A DNA stretch of 64,000 nt, taken from NCBI GenBank assembly GCA_944472155.2, contig OX235275.1, positions 31,288,231 to 31,352,230 of the forward strand, in the 5' to 3' direction. Positions 22,080 to 34,624 of the stretch are shown here, piece after piece (position 1 is the stretch's first letter; each line of letters begins with the position of its first letter). The DNA comes from Trichobilharzia szidati (Eukaryota; Platyhelminthes; Trematoda; Strigeidida; Schistosomatidae). A model generated the notes under the pieces. That model searched no databases. It was not told the DNA's origin and saw only the letters and a list, made by a program, of their open reading frames with translations. The translations under genes and the position numbers were made by a program.

Positions 22080-22970
22080 AATCGGAACACTGACAGTCAT
22101 CATCTCAATCACTTGCATTAGAGATATTCAACAACTGTTATCCAGCAACAAACGAAATATACTCTGCGAAGAAAGCAGGAATTTTAAATCTGCCCTTTAT
22201 ATATATCCAACTTACGAGAAGAGCAAACGGAACTCAAAGTATGTTCATAGCCACCTGACAAGTTTCCACAGCTATGCACCAATCGGTCATGAATGAAACC
22301 TAACTAAATCTCCCACTACTCGCCTCCAAAACATTTACAACCCTGAAGCTATGTAGGAGAATTTACACTTTTCGGAGAAAATCTTCATTCTAGACGAATA
22401 TCCACCAAAATTTATTCACCAGAATATTAAGCCGTAAATTCCGAGGCTAGAGACATCATCCATGCAAAAAAAGACACTGTACATGAATCTCGACTTCGGA
22501 AGTGACCTAATCAGTGATGTCCTCAAAAGAGGAAATCCCGATTCTTATAAAGAATCTCCCCTGCAACAACTTTAAGTGAAGTGTTCATCAGTTACTCACG
22601 GATATGCATAGGCTTTACAGACCAATTCTCACATCTCACCAGTTCTATGTGCATATATCACTTCATCTTTTACTGTGGAGTCGAGTAAATTGGGCGTTCG
22701 AAATATATCCTTTCCAAAAGGACTGGAGAACGCTATCGTGAATGGTTGCAGAAAAGTAGTTGTGGTTATATATGACATTGGATAATCGAACACCTTGTCA
22801 ACACTGATCACTCTGTCTCAACAAACGCCTAGTTCGAAGTAATCTGCAAAGTGAAGAACAACCTGTCGGAGGAAGTACGCTTTCGACTGGATTGCGTTGC
22901 TAATCTCGAACCATTCAGACAGAATAACCGGAGCTAAGCAGTCAAATGAAAATAAATCAACCACCATGAT
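22080..22970 (+). mobile_element. Degraded PLE (late RT to GIY-YIG tail)
   Basis: Plus-strand pieces in order: IYIQLTRRANGTQS (the FLDIQLTR block), KKTLYMNLDFGSDLISDVLK near 22,465-22,525 (the K-K-x-x-Y-M-N-x-x-F-x-G-D block), then a decayed GIY-YIG region and HSVSTN, FEVICKVKNNLSEEVRFRL near 22,800-22,890 (the F-K-V-I-Y-K-V tail). Many stops. Confidence 0.65.
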
Positions 22971-23159
22971 GATTTCTACTGTCATCACATTTACCTGTTT
23001 CTTGGTCTTTCTAATTACGTATAAGCCTTGCATTTTTTTACAACTCCTACATAATTCAATATACTCCTCCGTGAACTTGGCCATTTAGATTCAATTATTC
23101 ATCTTATGACGTAATCCTGGTACTCATATTCAACCCATAGTATCCATTGGCTTATATTA

Positions 23160-24290
23160 ACAACTACGTTTGTGACCACCGATCATTTTTCTCACGATTA
23201 TCCTTCATGAAATAACTGTATATAAATGTGATTGTACAGCTTAAGTGAGAATGTGAATTCGCTGAAAATTTGCCTCTTTTCTGAGCTACTTGACTTGTTT
23301 TATCACCAAAGCCAACATCATCTACACAATAAATTACGGCATCACTCAAGGTACTACTAGCTGATTTATATAAGTAGTTTGAAACCACTCAAGCGAATCG
23401 TCAGGGTTTTGCGAAGAAAGCAGAAGTGATCTGAACACCGTACGGCCGTTTCGATTGTCTTGGACCGACAGCTTTAGTCAAGTATCTGATTTGACGCAGT
23501 TCAGGAAATGGAATCATTTCAAATTATCGAATTTGTGGCTGGCTAGCTACATAGGTGAACTGTCAGTAGCGTACATCTAATTTAAAATTCTCACTTATCT
23601 CTGAATATAATATACGCTACCCAATAAATCCCATGTGGTGGTCCCAGTGTGTTAGGCATTCAAGGGAAACTGTGAAACTGAAATTGTACACCCTCAAATT
23701 GGGGAAGCTGGCTTTGCTGGATACGACACATCAGTCGAAAACAGCTCCTCAGAAAACTTCATCACTTACGTATGGCGAGGAAAGTAGGAAGGAATTCTCC
23801 TTTATCTGTTAAGAAAACGGCTCCGTATATATGCAACTGCAATCCACAGATGATACGCACGCAAGTGAAATAATAGTCGACAAATTGAGAAATTCACTCC
23901 AAATAGAGTTACAGCTAATATTGTTCGCACGACGATCAGTGGTTATTACGAAATGAGGAGATGGCATTCATTGGCTAGTCACTTTTAATTGTATCTATCA
24001 GTGCGACTGTTGCTTTGGAGCAAGCTGAAATGGACGTTGCTCTAGGATTTTAAATTTACGTGCTTGGGAATGCTTAACAGTGTCGTTGAATGAAGGTGTT
24101 GTAGAACTCTTATGAATTCTGAATTGGTTAATGCGAGTGTAGAAGCAACTTGGGCACATTGGTAGTATGTAATTCCATATGAGATAATTTTGCTTTGAAT
24201 ATCACACAGCGAGGCTGTATTAACAACTGGCTGACAAGGTTTCGAGTAAAGATTATTGCTTCTCATATTCATATTTGTTCAGTCATACTG
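23160..24290. repeat. Inner right arm of the palindrome
   Basis: 23,160-23,715 mirrors 17,985-18,545. 23,720-24,290 mirrors 14,500-15,105, including the tail of the small membrane-protein frame (VENSSSENFITYVWRGK). The left-arm stretch 15.1-17.98 kb, with its PLE, is absent here, so it was either inserted on the left or lost on the right. Confidence 0.75.
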
Positions 24291-25145
24291 GTTCACAATT
24301 TGTCTTTTGCATATTTCTCTCTTCCTCTGACTTTTCCCCTCGTTTTTTTGGTGCTACTTTCCATGTCTCCGGTAAAGGCGATGCATCGTTTCGATTGATC
24401 GAGTGTGGTGCTGATTCAATAAAAAAAGAATCAGTGAATATTCTTTGTCTCTCTCAGACTCCACCTAGCTGTATTACGTTTCAACACTCTCACGGTCTCC
24501 CATCCACCCAATTTTGTGATTACATGCAAGTGAATGCATTGTAATGCGACAGACTAGCTTTCTTCTGCGTTATTTGACTCGTCGTGATCAAGCATTTTAA
24601 ATTTGGCTGAGTATTTATGTTCCAATAATCTAACTGAGCCCGACTTACTAGCTTGATTGCTTATGTAATTAACTCCACTCACAATTATTAAATAGTATTA
24701 TATTACATTTCTCAAGTGAATCTATTGGTTGCTGAAGCTGATAAAGTTTATCCCTGAGAGTCACGGGTGACTTCAATGACACCCTAATACCAGCTTGAAT
24801 GAGAATCCTACATAGGGCATTTTAACTTCGTTCTTTGTAATGCAGTACTACAGAGGCTTTGCATTCTATGGTATTTTCATCATTTTAATTACTAGTCTTA
24901 GTTTTTCTACGCTTCTTCATATATTTCTGAATAAATTCTGGTTTATATGTATAGAAACTGAGGGATATGTTCGTATTTCAACACGGTGGATATGTCATCC
25001 AAGCATCTCCCTCTACCAAAACCTAGAAGTAGGATTAAATACTCCAAATGACTTATGTTTCCAACTATCCATAATGATGTCTGCCAATTTCAGGGATATT
25101 GGTGATCCCATGACCACCACATTCGTCTGTTTTTACAGTATGTTT
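24230..25145 (-). mobile_element. Old PLE, mirrored copy (RT remnant to 3' end)
   Basis: Minus-strand pieces: NVVVMGSPISLKLADII and GVFNPTSRFW near 25,030-25,120, the linker region 24,600-24,935, a decayed endonuclease with GGWETVRVLKRN and TARWSLRETK near 24,420-24,510, and the 3' flank with the CTCGAAACCTTGTCAG motif. This single uninterrupted relic corresponds to three separated left-arm pieces (10.4, 12.8 and 14.5 kb). Confidence 0.65.
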
Positions 25146-25159
25146 TGAAATTTGAATAA

Positions 25160-26290
25160 AGTGGAGATTAGACATGACTGAACACCGAACTGGACCACCT
25201 CATGCATTCAGTCCCTTTAACTATCTACGATTGAAGGATCTTTCCCTACCATCTACCGACTATCAAATGAATCACCGAAGGCCTATGGATACCGAACACT
25301 GCAAACAGTAGAGGTCACTGCAATTTGCTTAAAACAACTGCAGCTCAGTGTACCAAGTAAGCAGTTCCAAACAGGTACTTCCGCTCTCTCGTGGATTGCT
25401 GTCAGGCATATAAATCTATACATTCTGTTTTATTCCCCTTGATTCTCCCTGATAACCAGTTTAGTATTGTATCAGTGCTTATTATTTCTCTCTTACTGAT
25501 ACTATTGATATGTGGTCAGTCTGTCCATAGTATTGGTTTAATGTAATTGAAAACAGCATTAATGTTGTTAATGATGGTTTCGATTATGTGACTCCAAACT
25601 ATACCAGCCCGACCAAAACAAAACTGCCTAATAAGGACGCTAACAGATCTGTGGCCATCATTCAGATGCGTCTTAATCAGAATTTGTTTAATGCAGAGAA
25701 GACGATGATATAAGAGTAATGCAACGTTAGAAAGTAGTTGCATACAACAACTTCCTTGCCTATATTCCAATTTCTCACAAGAGTCCTCACAGTTAGCTGA
25801 AACCAATGGCTGTGCATATATACATTCGTCGAAATAACCGCCTTGACCCTCATTTTTTAGGCGAACATAGAAACTTACAAAGGAATTTGTGTGAGTCTCA
25901 TTGAAGGGATTAACGAAATCGTTCGAGTTAATGACCGCTTCTTGAGTATATATTCCAAGAATGACAGTTGGCTACACCTTTTGTCACTTCCAATGAGCCT
26001 TTGGTCTGAGGAGTACTTAATTACCAGATTTGGATAGAATTTGGTAGACAATTCTTGTACAGCACCCATCATTCCACCTATATATATACTGCTGACTTAT
26101 TTGACTGATTGCTCAGGTTCATTAATCCATTCATTAGGTGGCTTCGTTTTGGGATGATGCAGTTTTGGGGTCACCAATGATTCTATAATTCTAAGAGTCA
26201 TATAAATTGTAGAACCTTATGACGAAATCGGTACGAATAATATTCCTTGTAAATTATTGTTATTAATATATTTGAAGTGGTACCAGGATT
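25160..26290. other. No recognised feature
   Basis: Minus-strand open frames at 25,516-25,806 and 25,875-26,072 are short and unrecognised. No element end was identified. Confidence 0.3.
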
Positions 26291-26295
26291 ATGAC

Positions 26296-27225
26296 TTAGC
26301 AAACAATATCAATTGGAGAATTGAAGCTAGTTCTTTCTGCACTGGATCTGGACTTCGCCGATGATATATATCTGATTTCCCACAAACTGGAAGATATGCA
26401 AGCGAAAAGCAACAAGTTGGCAGAAGAAGCATCAAAGATAGGACTTCCTTCAGGTGAACATAGAGAAAACAGAGGTGATGAAGATTCCTGGGCAACACCA
26501 CCACCACCAACAACAACAACAGACAACAATCAGCATAAATGGAAAGAACCTGAAAGAAACAACCTCCTTTACCTACCTGGGAAGCATCATTTCAACTACA
26601 GGCGAACGGAACTGACGAGGATATCAAAGCAAGAATCGATCGGAAAAGCAAGACAAGCTTTCACTACTCTCAAGTCTGTGTGGAGGTCAGCAACACTCAG
26701 CATCAAAAATAAGATCCGGATTTTCAACTCCAATGTGAAGTCAGTGCTATTATACGGATCAGAGACTTGCACTGCGCGTCATAAAGAGCATCTCAAACAA
26801 ACTACAGACCTTCATTAACAGTTGTCTTTGCTCAATACTCAAGATCAGATGGCCGGCCAGAAAAGATCAGCAACAGAAAGGGATCTCTGGCAATGAGCGA
26901 ACCAACACAGCAGGAACCGATTGTGAAACAAATAGACAGGAAGAAATGGAGATGGATTGGCCACACTCTGAGGAAACCATCAAGTGACATCACTAGACAA
27001 GCCATTGCTCGAGTGGAACTCGAAAGGGAAGCGGCGAGTTGGTCGTCAGTGCAAGGGTGACTCGGAGGAAGTCATGTGAAGAGGAGATGAAAATGTGTGG
27101 GCAGACTTGAATCCAGGTGAAGACTGTAGCAGAGAACCGAACGCAATGGAGACGCACAGCTGAAGCCCTATGTTTCTCTAGGAATTAAAGGATACAATAA
27201 TAATAATAATTAATAATAATAATCT
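26296..27225 (+). mobile_element. RTE-clade LINE, RT and C-terminus, 3' (AAT)n
   Basis: The frame 26,321-26,818 starts at LDLDFADDIYLISHKLEDMQ, the RT catalytic A-D-D motif, followed by the decayed TYLG block, KARQAFTTLKSVW, KNKIRIFNSNVKSVLLYGSE and CT. The frame shifts, then KKWRWIGHTLRKPSSDITRQ near 26,945-27,000 and a C-terminal ALCF block. It ends in an AAT microsatellite at 27,195-27,224. SR2-like RTE. The N-terminal RT half and endonuclease are missing. Confidence 0.85.
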
Positions 27226-27739
27226 TTCTGCACTACTTTAAAATATAGTAAGCAGTACAAATTCTACCGATATTCATAATAATGTCACCTATTTTGCAAA
27301 CTGAAGAGAACTCCACACCGGTAAACTGTAGATTCTAGCATATATTGATATCTGATTTCTTCAAAGGTCTCTTCACTATACAGCATGTTCTGAAGAGAGT
27401 TATACCTTGAAGTGGAGTTAATTCTAATGAAATCACCTTACCTGACAGCTATATATCACATGTTGACACAGTTGAGGATTCATGGGTTGATGTTCGATTC
27501 AACCCTCTGTCTGCATAGTCAATGTGCTTAACATGTATCGCGGTGGTCCTCAGTTAATGGTTCGTCCTGCTGAAAGGAGCGACACTGTTAAACCATTGCT
27601 TCATTGAACGTACTTAACACACTTTTTCGGACATTGGCGAAAATACTGCGTCTATGCTCTCATTTTGACTCTAAGCACGAATGATCATACACTGCCACAA
27701 GGTTCAACGTAGTGTTATTTAGTCACTTTAACTAGTGGT

Positions 27740-28420
27740 TGAATCCTGGATGGACGTTTCCAAGGGAGTGCCATTACTCATTGAAGATACCCTAACAATA
27801 TCCTCAATGGCGACATGGAAATCCTGATGGACGATATGAATGCAAGTCAAACTGGCAGCAGACAAATACGGAGAAAATCTCATCACCGATCGAAAGGCTT
27901 TAGGAGGGATGAATGACAATAACGAACTCTTCACAGACTTCAGCGCATTCAATGATTCGTTGATCGCTGGCAGCGTGTACAAGCACAAGGATTTAAACAA
28001 GACTTCATGGGTTTCGCCTGACAGACACACAGGAAATCAGATAGATTTCATCTCAATGTTTCTGGAGGAATTGGAGACGCAGCCAACCTGCTGGACACAA
28101 AGTCGAGAAAGGGAGCAGATGTGAGTACACACCATCATCTAGTTCATGGAGTCTTCAAGGTGAAGGTGAAATCCTTTAGAAACTGCAGATAGGTCACTGT
28201 AACTCAAGTTCAACATTCAGAAACTGAAGGATGAATCTAGAAAAGTATACCTTCACTGCAGATCAGATCAGTGGTTGAATGTTGTTCAATAGCACACTTC
28301 AGCCAGATGACGTTCGATCTTTGGAAACCAAGTATGTTTGCTTTGAATCTCAGGGGAATGACATCACTTACTGAAGATGCAGGTAACCTACGCTAACATG
28401 ACTCAAGTGAAAGGAAACGC
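27740..28420 (+). mobile_element. RTE-clade LINE, AP endonuclease relic
   Basis: The frame 27,840-28,124 gives DKYGENLITDRKALGGMNDN, LFTDFSAFNDSLIAGSVYKH, KTSWVSPDRHTGNQIDFIS. This is the C-terminal half of the APE-type endonuclease with the T-W-x-S-P-D and N-Q-I-D-x-I motifs. A preceding MDDMNAS matches the G-D-x-N-A block. The catalytic His region after RKGADV is degraded. Distinct from the RT relic just upstream, since the order is wrong for one element. Confidence 0.75.
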
Positions 28421-28597
28421 ACACGCTGGATTCCACTGCTGGTTGGTTAGTCATCAAACACAACACAATTCATTTCGAAAACTGAACTGAGGTGTCTCAG
28501 GTTTGTTTAGGCATTCAAACCAATCAGCCCTTTAAATTAATGTGAATAGCAGGCGTTAATGGACGACGCGATGTATCTCAGAAATGTTGTCATGTAT

Positions 28598-30470
28598 TAA
28601 TAATAATAATAATAATTTGATTTATTCCAAAACAGTATATGTGATACAGAATGGATTTCTCATCATTTTTTACCGCAGTATTGCATCCAGTTAGTACATT
28701 ATCAATAAATAGAATTCTGCAAAGATTAAGGAAATCACAGTTCATTATTACAACAACATATTGGCATGTCGGTAGCAAACGTAAAGCTGAACAGTGTTTG
28801 AAGGTGTTAGAAAAGTAGGTATTGTCATATTTACTGGCGTAAGCGGAAGAAAGAAACAAAGCAGCACATAACGGAAAAAAAGAAAAAAGAGAGGGAGAGA
28901 ATAAGAAAAGAAAGAAAGAAAATGTTGTACCTATAAATGATGTGAGTTGGAAAGACGAGATCCAGTTGTACTACTGACTATTTAATGAACTATAGGTGTC
29001 ACGCCTGATGATTTCTTTATCACACAGAACACGAGCTAAGTAGAGTATGGTTGAGTTTTGTACTTGCTGGTGCTAGCATATGGTTTTCTATATAGGCTTC
29101 TGTTTTTACCTGATGAGATGCAAGGTTAGAGTTGTGAGTGAAGAGGGTGGTGTGAGTTAGACAGAATGGATTTGGCCCATTTCTCACATGAGTCCAAGTG
29201 CCTGTCAACCAGAATATTAACAAGCTGGTTAAGTGGCACGTTGCTTACCCTGCTGACAACCTTTGACATCCTGCGTAATATGTTATAGTCTTTCTTCAGT
29301 AGCCCGGGAAAAACTAAGGGGGAACAATAGAGAATAATAGGCAGAATGTGAGAGTTAATGAATCGTAGGAGTAGGGGTTGGGTTATACCAGAATGTCTTA
29401 ACTTCTTGATGTAGAAGGTAAGACGGAAACTTTTCTTAGAAATTGCTAGGATATGAGACGACCAGGAGAGATCAGCGGATAGAATGACGCCTAGGTATTT
29501 AATTTCCGATTTGGTTTCTATTTCAGTGCCGTCTATGTTGCATACCTCGTGAGAGCCAACCAGTTTGTTTAAGTCGGATTTATGCCTAAGGGTGAAATTG
29601 ACTGTTTGGCATTTGGAGGGGTTTAGGGTAAGACCATTTTCCTTGGACCACTGGCTGATTTCTGACAGAAAGCCATTTAGCTTAGAGCAGTCACTTTGAC
29701 ATTTGACAGGCAAAGACACTGTCAGGTCGTTAGCATATTTGACAAAATTAATGTCATTTGAAGATGGTAAGTCATGTAGAAAGAAAGAAAAGAGAAGTGG
29801 GGAGAGTACAGCGCCTTGGGGGACTCCGGCTTCAGTGAGTACGGCAGAGGATGATTTACCTTTGTATACGGTGTGCTGCATTCTGTTAGAGAAGTAGGAA
29901 TGCAGCCAGTTAGTGACCCAGGACTCGATTTTTGTCAAAGAGAGCTTATTTAGCAGGAGACATCTAGGAACAGAGTCGAAAGCAGAAGTGAAATCAAGAA
30001 ACGTGCAGCGGACGTATTTGGTACCTTTATCTAATAATGAGACGTTGTTGTGTAAGACAGCTGCAGCGTCTAAAGTGCTCCTACCCTGTCTATAGGCAAA
30101 TTGTTTGGGGTCTTCGAAGCTTTTAAGGGAGGGTTCAAGTTTCAGAAGTATTAGTTTTTCCATAAGCTTTAGAAACGGGGAAGTGATGGCAATGGGTCTG
30201 AACTTTACGTTCTTGCCGTTTCCAGGTTTAGGGACAGGGAAAATTTTGATGTCTTTCCATGAGTCAGGTACGATATTTTTGGAGAAAGAAGCATTTAGGA
30301 TGTTGGTTAGTGGAGAACACAACACATCTGTGCATTGTTTTGGAACATATGCAGGTATACCATCAGGGACAAGGCTACGTGAGGGCTTGAGCATTTTAAG
30401 ACATTTTAGAACTACATTCAAAACTGTCTGACCACTTATGCACTTGTCAAATTAATTTATAAAAATAATG
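28598..30470 (-). mobile_element. CR1-like LINE, 5'-truncated, near-continuous RT
   Basis: 3' end at the ATA repeat 28,598-28,616; 3' UTR to about 29,000; RT frame 29,126-30,421. The C-terminal tail after 29,126 is shifted (the usual HPLHSQLSPC-YART-LARVLC pattern continues in another frame to about 28,990). 5' truncated within the RT fingers. Closely related to the copy at 52.8-54.57 kb. Confidence 0.9.
29126..30421 (-). pseudogene. CR1-like reverse transcriptase ORF (431 codons), YADD changed to YAND
   Basis: Longest frame in the window. RT blocks in order: SLVPDGIPAYVPK; KIFPVPKPGNGK and FRPIAITSPFLKLMEKLIL; QFAYRQGRSTLDAAAVLH; RCTFLDFTSAFDSVPR (first catalytic Asp); GVPQGAVLSPLLFSFFLHDL; KYANDLTVSL, where the expected Y-A-D-D has Asn in place of the first Asp; NPSKCQTVNF; EIKYLGVILSADLSWSSH; and the thumb YIKKLRHSGITQPLL...YCSPLVFPGLLKKD. 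Loss of that Asp should abolish polymerase activity. No endonuclease upstream. Sister copies keep Y-A-D-D or Y-V-D-D. Confidence 0.85.
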
Positions 30471-30504
30471 ATAGGTTGTTTAAAATGGATGAAATTCGGA
30501 GTGA

Positions 30505-30770
30505 TTTAGGAGTGAGAAAGAGATACCTTGGAATACTTCTATCCACTGGCCTGTCTTCGTCGTCATATTACGTCGTCTATCCTTCTACATTAAGAAGTTA
30601 AGACAATCATGGATCGTACCGCTCATCCTCTCCTATTAAAATTTGTTACCTCCAAGATCCTACCGATTGTTCTTTATTGCTCCCTGTCCTTCACTCCTGC
30701 TTAATCTTTCCTGGGCTACTCTAAAATCGACTATGTGATGTTGTGAAGGGTATTTAAGTTTGTCTGAAGG
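30505..30770 (+). mobile_element. CR1-like LINE relic
   Basis: The plus strand carries KRYLGILLSTGLSSSS, then FYIKKLRQS in another frame, PTDCSLLLPVL and FPGLL remnants, in the order of the RT thumb region. Several frameshifts; no 3' end visible. Confidence 0.55.
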
Positions 30771-30984
30771 ACAGGCAATTAGTGTGTACGACTAAGTCAG
30801 TCAGTCAGTCAGTCCGCCTGTTACTATTGTAGTCGAAGTAGATGGGTTACAAAGCGTTTTTAGACTACTCAATAAGTGAACTGTTATAAAGATTTTAAGA
30901 CTATGGGTCAAGTGTTGTCTAGAAAATTAACTGTACGATGATGAACACAATAAAGACGACAGAGATGAAGTAAATTGTGGAATA

Positions 30985-32120
30985 AAATTCAAGTGGTAAA
31001 ATAGAATAAAGTAAAAGAACATAAGTATGATCGAGGTGAAGAAACAGGTTTAATAAAACGTTTCCGAACACATAATTTAGGTTTCTGTCGATGTATAGCT
31101 AGAGTTCCGGCTATGCACAAGTGGAGAAAACGATAGCTTTTGTAGTGATTGGATTTGGTCCTGTAGATAACTTTGATAGGTAAAACACATATGCTTGAAT
31201 GACCTGACTCCAGAAGGTGTTCACATATTGAAGACGTTGTCGTCCTTTGCTCACCTTTCATTAACCAAAACGGGTAGCGTTTACGGAGAACACGCTTACA
31301 ACGTCTAGCCTAGTCAGCTCCAAACGAGCATGTGAATGAATATATCCACAAACGGTAGTTTACCCTTGGCGCATTGTCGAATCATATTTCGGCTGGTAAA
31401 TATTAAACGTAAGTCAGCTGCATAAAAAGCACCGTTTAATATATTTAGATAAACTACTTTTATTGACTTCAGCAATAGTGTTACCTATGAAAGCCACACT
31501 AATAAAGAGTGTCTTCTTTGGCACTGTGATTTCTCTGGAAACGTTTGCTTTCTTGATATTCCTATCAATAAACCTTCTAGGATATCCATTATTTAAGAGA
31601 GTTGTCCGATGGCTTTATAGTTTTATGTCTAGCGTATCTATAGAGCGCATTTTCAAATTCTGGAGCATAGAGAACGAATACGATTTCTCTTCCTACCTAG
31701 AGGTACCCAACTTTGAATTTAATGTACTGCCACATACATGTTGGCTTCCGATATATCGACCTTTTAAACGTGCCATCCTCTCTTCTGTATGACACCATAC
31801 CTAAAAACTGAAATGCATAATTCGATTCCTCTTCGATAATGAGAAGCATAGACAGGTGAGAACCATTACATTTTCTAAGAAGCTCGGCAGTTGAATAATG
31901 ACCGTCACAAATAATGCAGGTGTCGTCAATATATATATTCATCACATGTGCACTATTGACAGGGCAATTTCTAGTCCCCCTTAATGTCTTTTTCTGTAGT
32001 ACAAATATGATTGTACAGCTTGAAAATGAAGTCGCTAAATAGAAACATTTCTTCGCTGAACAATAACTGTGCTTTTCCTTATGAATTATTTGGTATATTT
32101 TGCTGCCAATTTCACCCACA
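30985..32120 (-). mobile_element. Degraded PLE (RT to GIY-YIG tail)
   Basis: RT part 31,697-32,119 (minus): MNIYIDDTCIICDGHYSTAE with the catalytic D-D, FQFLGM for FLD, and RREDGTFKRSIYRKPT. The endonuclease tail is at 30,989-31,261: SSICEHLLESGH, IKVIYRTKSNHYKSYRF, PKLCVRKRF. Between them the linker (GYPRRF, FINVAF-like) and the CSFGAD zinc start are decayed. A third PLE lineage, judged by divergence. Confidence 0.7.
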
Positions 32121-32149
32121 GATACCTGAATTCATTTCAGACATGGACC

Positions 32150-32670
32150 GTCTCCATCTATATTGCCTAACCCTCAGCATCCTCTTTATTCTCAACTCTC
32201 GCTGCCTTGTATCTTATCTAATCAGAAAGGACTGGAGGTCACTTTACAAGAATTTATGCAGGCACAATCATGCACAAAAACTCAACGACACCACATCTGG
32301 CTGGCCTGCAATCTATGTGATGGAAATGTTGCTGAAATTACAACTTACCATGTAATTAGCATATTAAATGGCCCTTCTTCTGTTTGTAATACACGGTGAC
32401 AGCTTTTCAATTCTTCTATGGTTTTAGTTATTTACACATTATTATTATCATTAATTTATAGTTTTTTGTAGACTTTTTTTGGACTTTATTGTTACTGCAA
32501 ATATCAAAACGGCTGCTTTCATCAATCAATCCTGGTGACGTATACCCGTATTATTATTTTTTGCCTTTGTATTTACTGCTGTCGAGTAAATGAGATGGAA
32601 TACTGCATTGTGTGCTGTGAAATTCCACGTTGTATCCTTAGTTATGTTTCGGAGTAAATCAAATTATTAC
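32150..32670 (+). mobile_element. CR1-like LINE 3' relic
   Basis: NPQHPLYSQLSLPCILS matches the C-terminal HPLYSQLSPCISSGK block. LACNLCDGN matches LARVLCD. A GAGTAAATCAAATTATTACTATT terminus follows at about 32,650-32,670. Confidence 0.6.
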
Positions 32671-32709
32671 TATTGTCGCTGGGAAGGATACTAATTTACA
32701 TCACTTTTG

Positions 32710-33410
32710 GTATGGTATTCATATAAGAATTGTGAAGTGGTAGAGCACGTCGACCACTTCACTTACTTGGGAAGTACCATCAGCCCCAACGGGTTGATCT
32801 CCGACGAAATCTCAGCACAGATACAGAGGGCTAGGTTCGCATACGCCAGTTTACGCCGTCTCTGGCGTAGACGTGATATCCGACTATCGACCAAAGGGCG
32901 TGTGTACTGCTCAACAGTCCGCTCCGTCCTCCTTTATGGCTGTGAGACCTGGCCATTGAGAGCAGAAGACATGAAAAGATTAACTGTCTTTGATCATAGG
33001 TGTCTGCGTCCTATCTCCCGTGTGAAGTGGTATAATAAGGTGAGCGATATTCAGGTTAGGCGTCGAGTGCTAGGTAAGGTGGGGAAATTAATCGACGAAA
33101 CTGTGAAATTACATCGACTGAGGTGGTTAGGACATGTATTACGTATGCCTAGTCATCGCCTCCCTCGACGGGCGATGTTAGCTGACATAGGGTCAAGGCT
33201 GGAAAAGAGCTAGCGGCGGTCAAACGAAAACATGGCACCAGTCAATTAAATCCACAACAGTTAGTCTAAGCCACGTAGGAAGATGTAGACTTCCTGGTTG
33301 GGGCCCTCGGGACGGTAAAAACCGATGGTTGGAAACAATTGGTGACATGGCTCAAAATCGTTCTCAGTGGCGCAGATGCATCCACTCCTTGTGACTTATG
33401 ATTTCCAATT
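32710..33410 (+). mobile_element. RTE-clade LINE C-terminus, little decayed
   Basis: The frame 32,707-33,213 (168 codons): VEHVDHFTYLGSTISPNGLI, DEISAQIQRARFAYASLRRL, WRRRDIRLSTKGRVYCSTVR, SVLLYGCETWPLRAEDMKRL, DHRCLRPI, LRWLGHVLRMPSHRLPRRA. A single frameshift near 33,200 then leads to WHQSIKSTT, LPGWGPRDGKNRWLETIGDM and QWRRCIHSL with a stop. This is a second RTE subfamily, distinct from 26.3 kb, and one of the least decayed LINE pieces here. 5' truncated just before the TYLGS block. Confidence 0.85.
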
Positions 33411-33419
33411 AAACTGTTT

Positions 33420-34080
33420 TGTTCTCCGTTATTACTATTTCTTTGTCTCACACTTCTGTTTACTGTCTATATTATGCATTTCTTCTACTTTCTTCTCTTG
33501 CTTTGTGTGCTACATGGAGTGTGGCGACTTGAACTGCCGCACATATGTGCAAAGTTCTATGTCGAAAACCGACCGACCGACCATACAAGAATTACCACGT
33601 TTGAGTCAAAAAGATATCAGCAAGTTGTTTTTACAGAGACAAGTGGAGGAGTCCCTTTTAATTTTACGGATAGTTACCACCTTTGTGTATTTCATCAAGC
33701 ATCGTTGACCATTTCTATAGACAATCCTATAAATACCTTGAATATGCCTAATAATCTGTTGTTTTTTTCAGAATAAAAGTTACTTACAGTGAACAGTTGT
33801 CACTTTCAATAAATTCTTCTTCAAGCTCAATAATTATAAGTCCAGTGAAGGCAAATTCGAATTGTATCAGAAGAGGTGTATTGTGTATGGAACCAGCATA
33901 AGATGGGATGGAACGCTAACCAGTTAATTTCAGTGATCGATGAGATGAAACAGATGAGTGATGTGTACACAAACAATGTCAGCGAACCTACAGCTTTCAT
34001 GGATGAATGTAGTCAGTGGTGTGTGCGTGTGTGTGTGATAATACCAACAGTAAAGAGAAATGAATAAACAAATAGGACAG
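33420..34080. other. No recognised gene; short (TG)n near 34,020
   Basis: AT-rich, with a GTGTGCGTGTGTGTG tract at about 34,020-34,040 just outside the right arm. Confidence 0.35.
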
Positions 34081-34624
34081 ACACAAACATTCGGGTAATC
34101 TGCCCTAACAATTAATCATTTCATTCATCAATAATTCTTTCTAGAATACAAATGTCAGTTTAAATGTCTAAGTTTTCGGTAAACACTATCGTAAAACTTC
34201 TTATTTCTCTTTGATGATGTAATTGTAACATTATGTCCGCCACAATCATCACTTCTAAACTCTTTGTGTACACTAAAATGCCTTTAGCACCGATTGATGC
34301 GTTGAAAAAGCCCACCTACAGACTCTCTCATCAATACTGTGAATATGCTATGTACATGCAACAAATTTACTTTGGCGCAGGGGCTGGATATTCAATCGCG
34401 TAATCTGTAAGACTAGCACTGTACTTACTGCAATTAAGACACTTTCAGTTGTGCGAGAATCAAAGTAGAGTAACGCTAACTCCCCATACCCGAACTAGAA
34501 AAAAACAACAGCATTACACACTGCTAACTCTGAATTTTAAAAGAATTCAATCACATCCTGAAGTTTTGAAGCTACATTTTAATGATTACAGAAAAGGTAC
34601 AGATATAAATTAGTGTACAATGTC

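Noticed and set aside
29703..30431. Three plus-strand open frames of 60-108 codons
   Set aside because: They are antisense shadows of the CR1 RT frame at 29,126-30,421.
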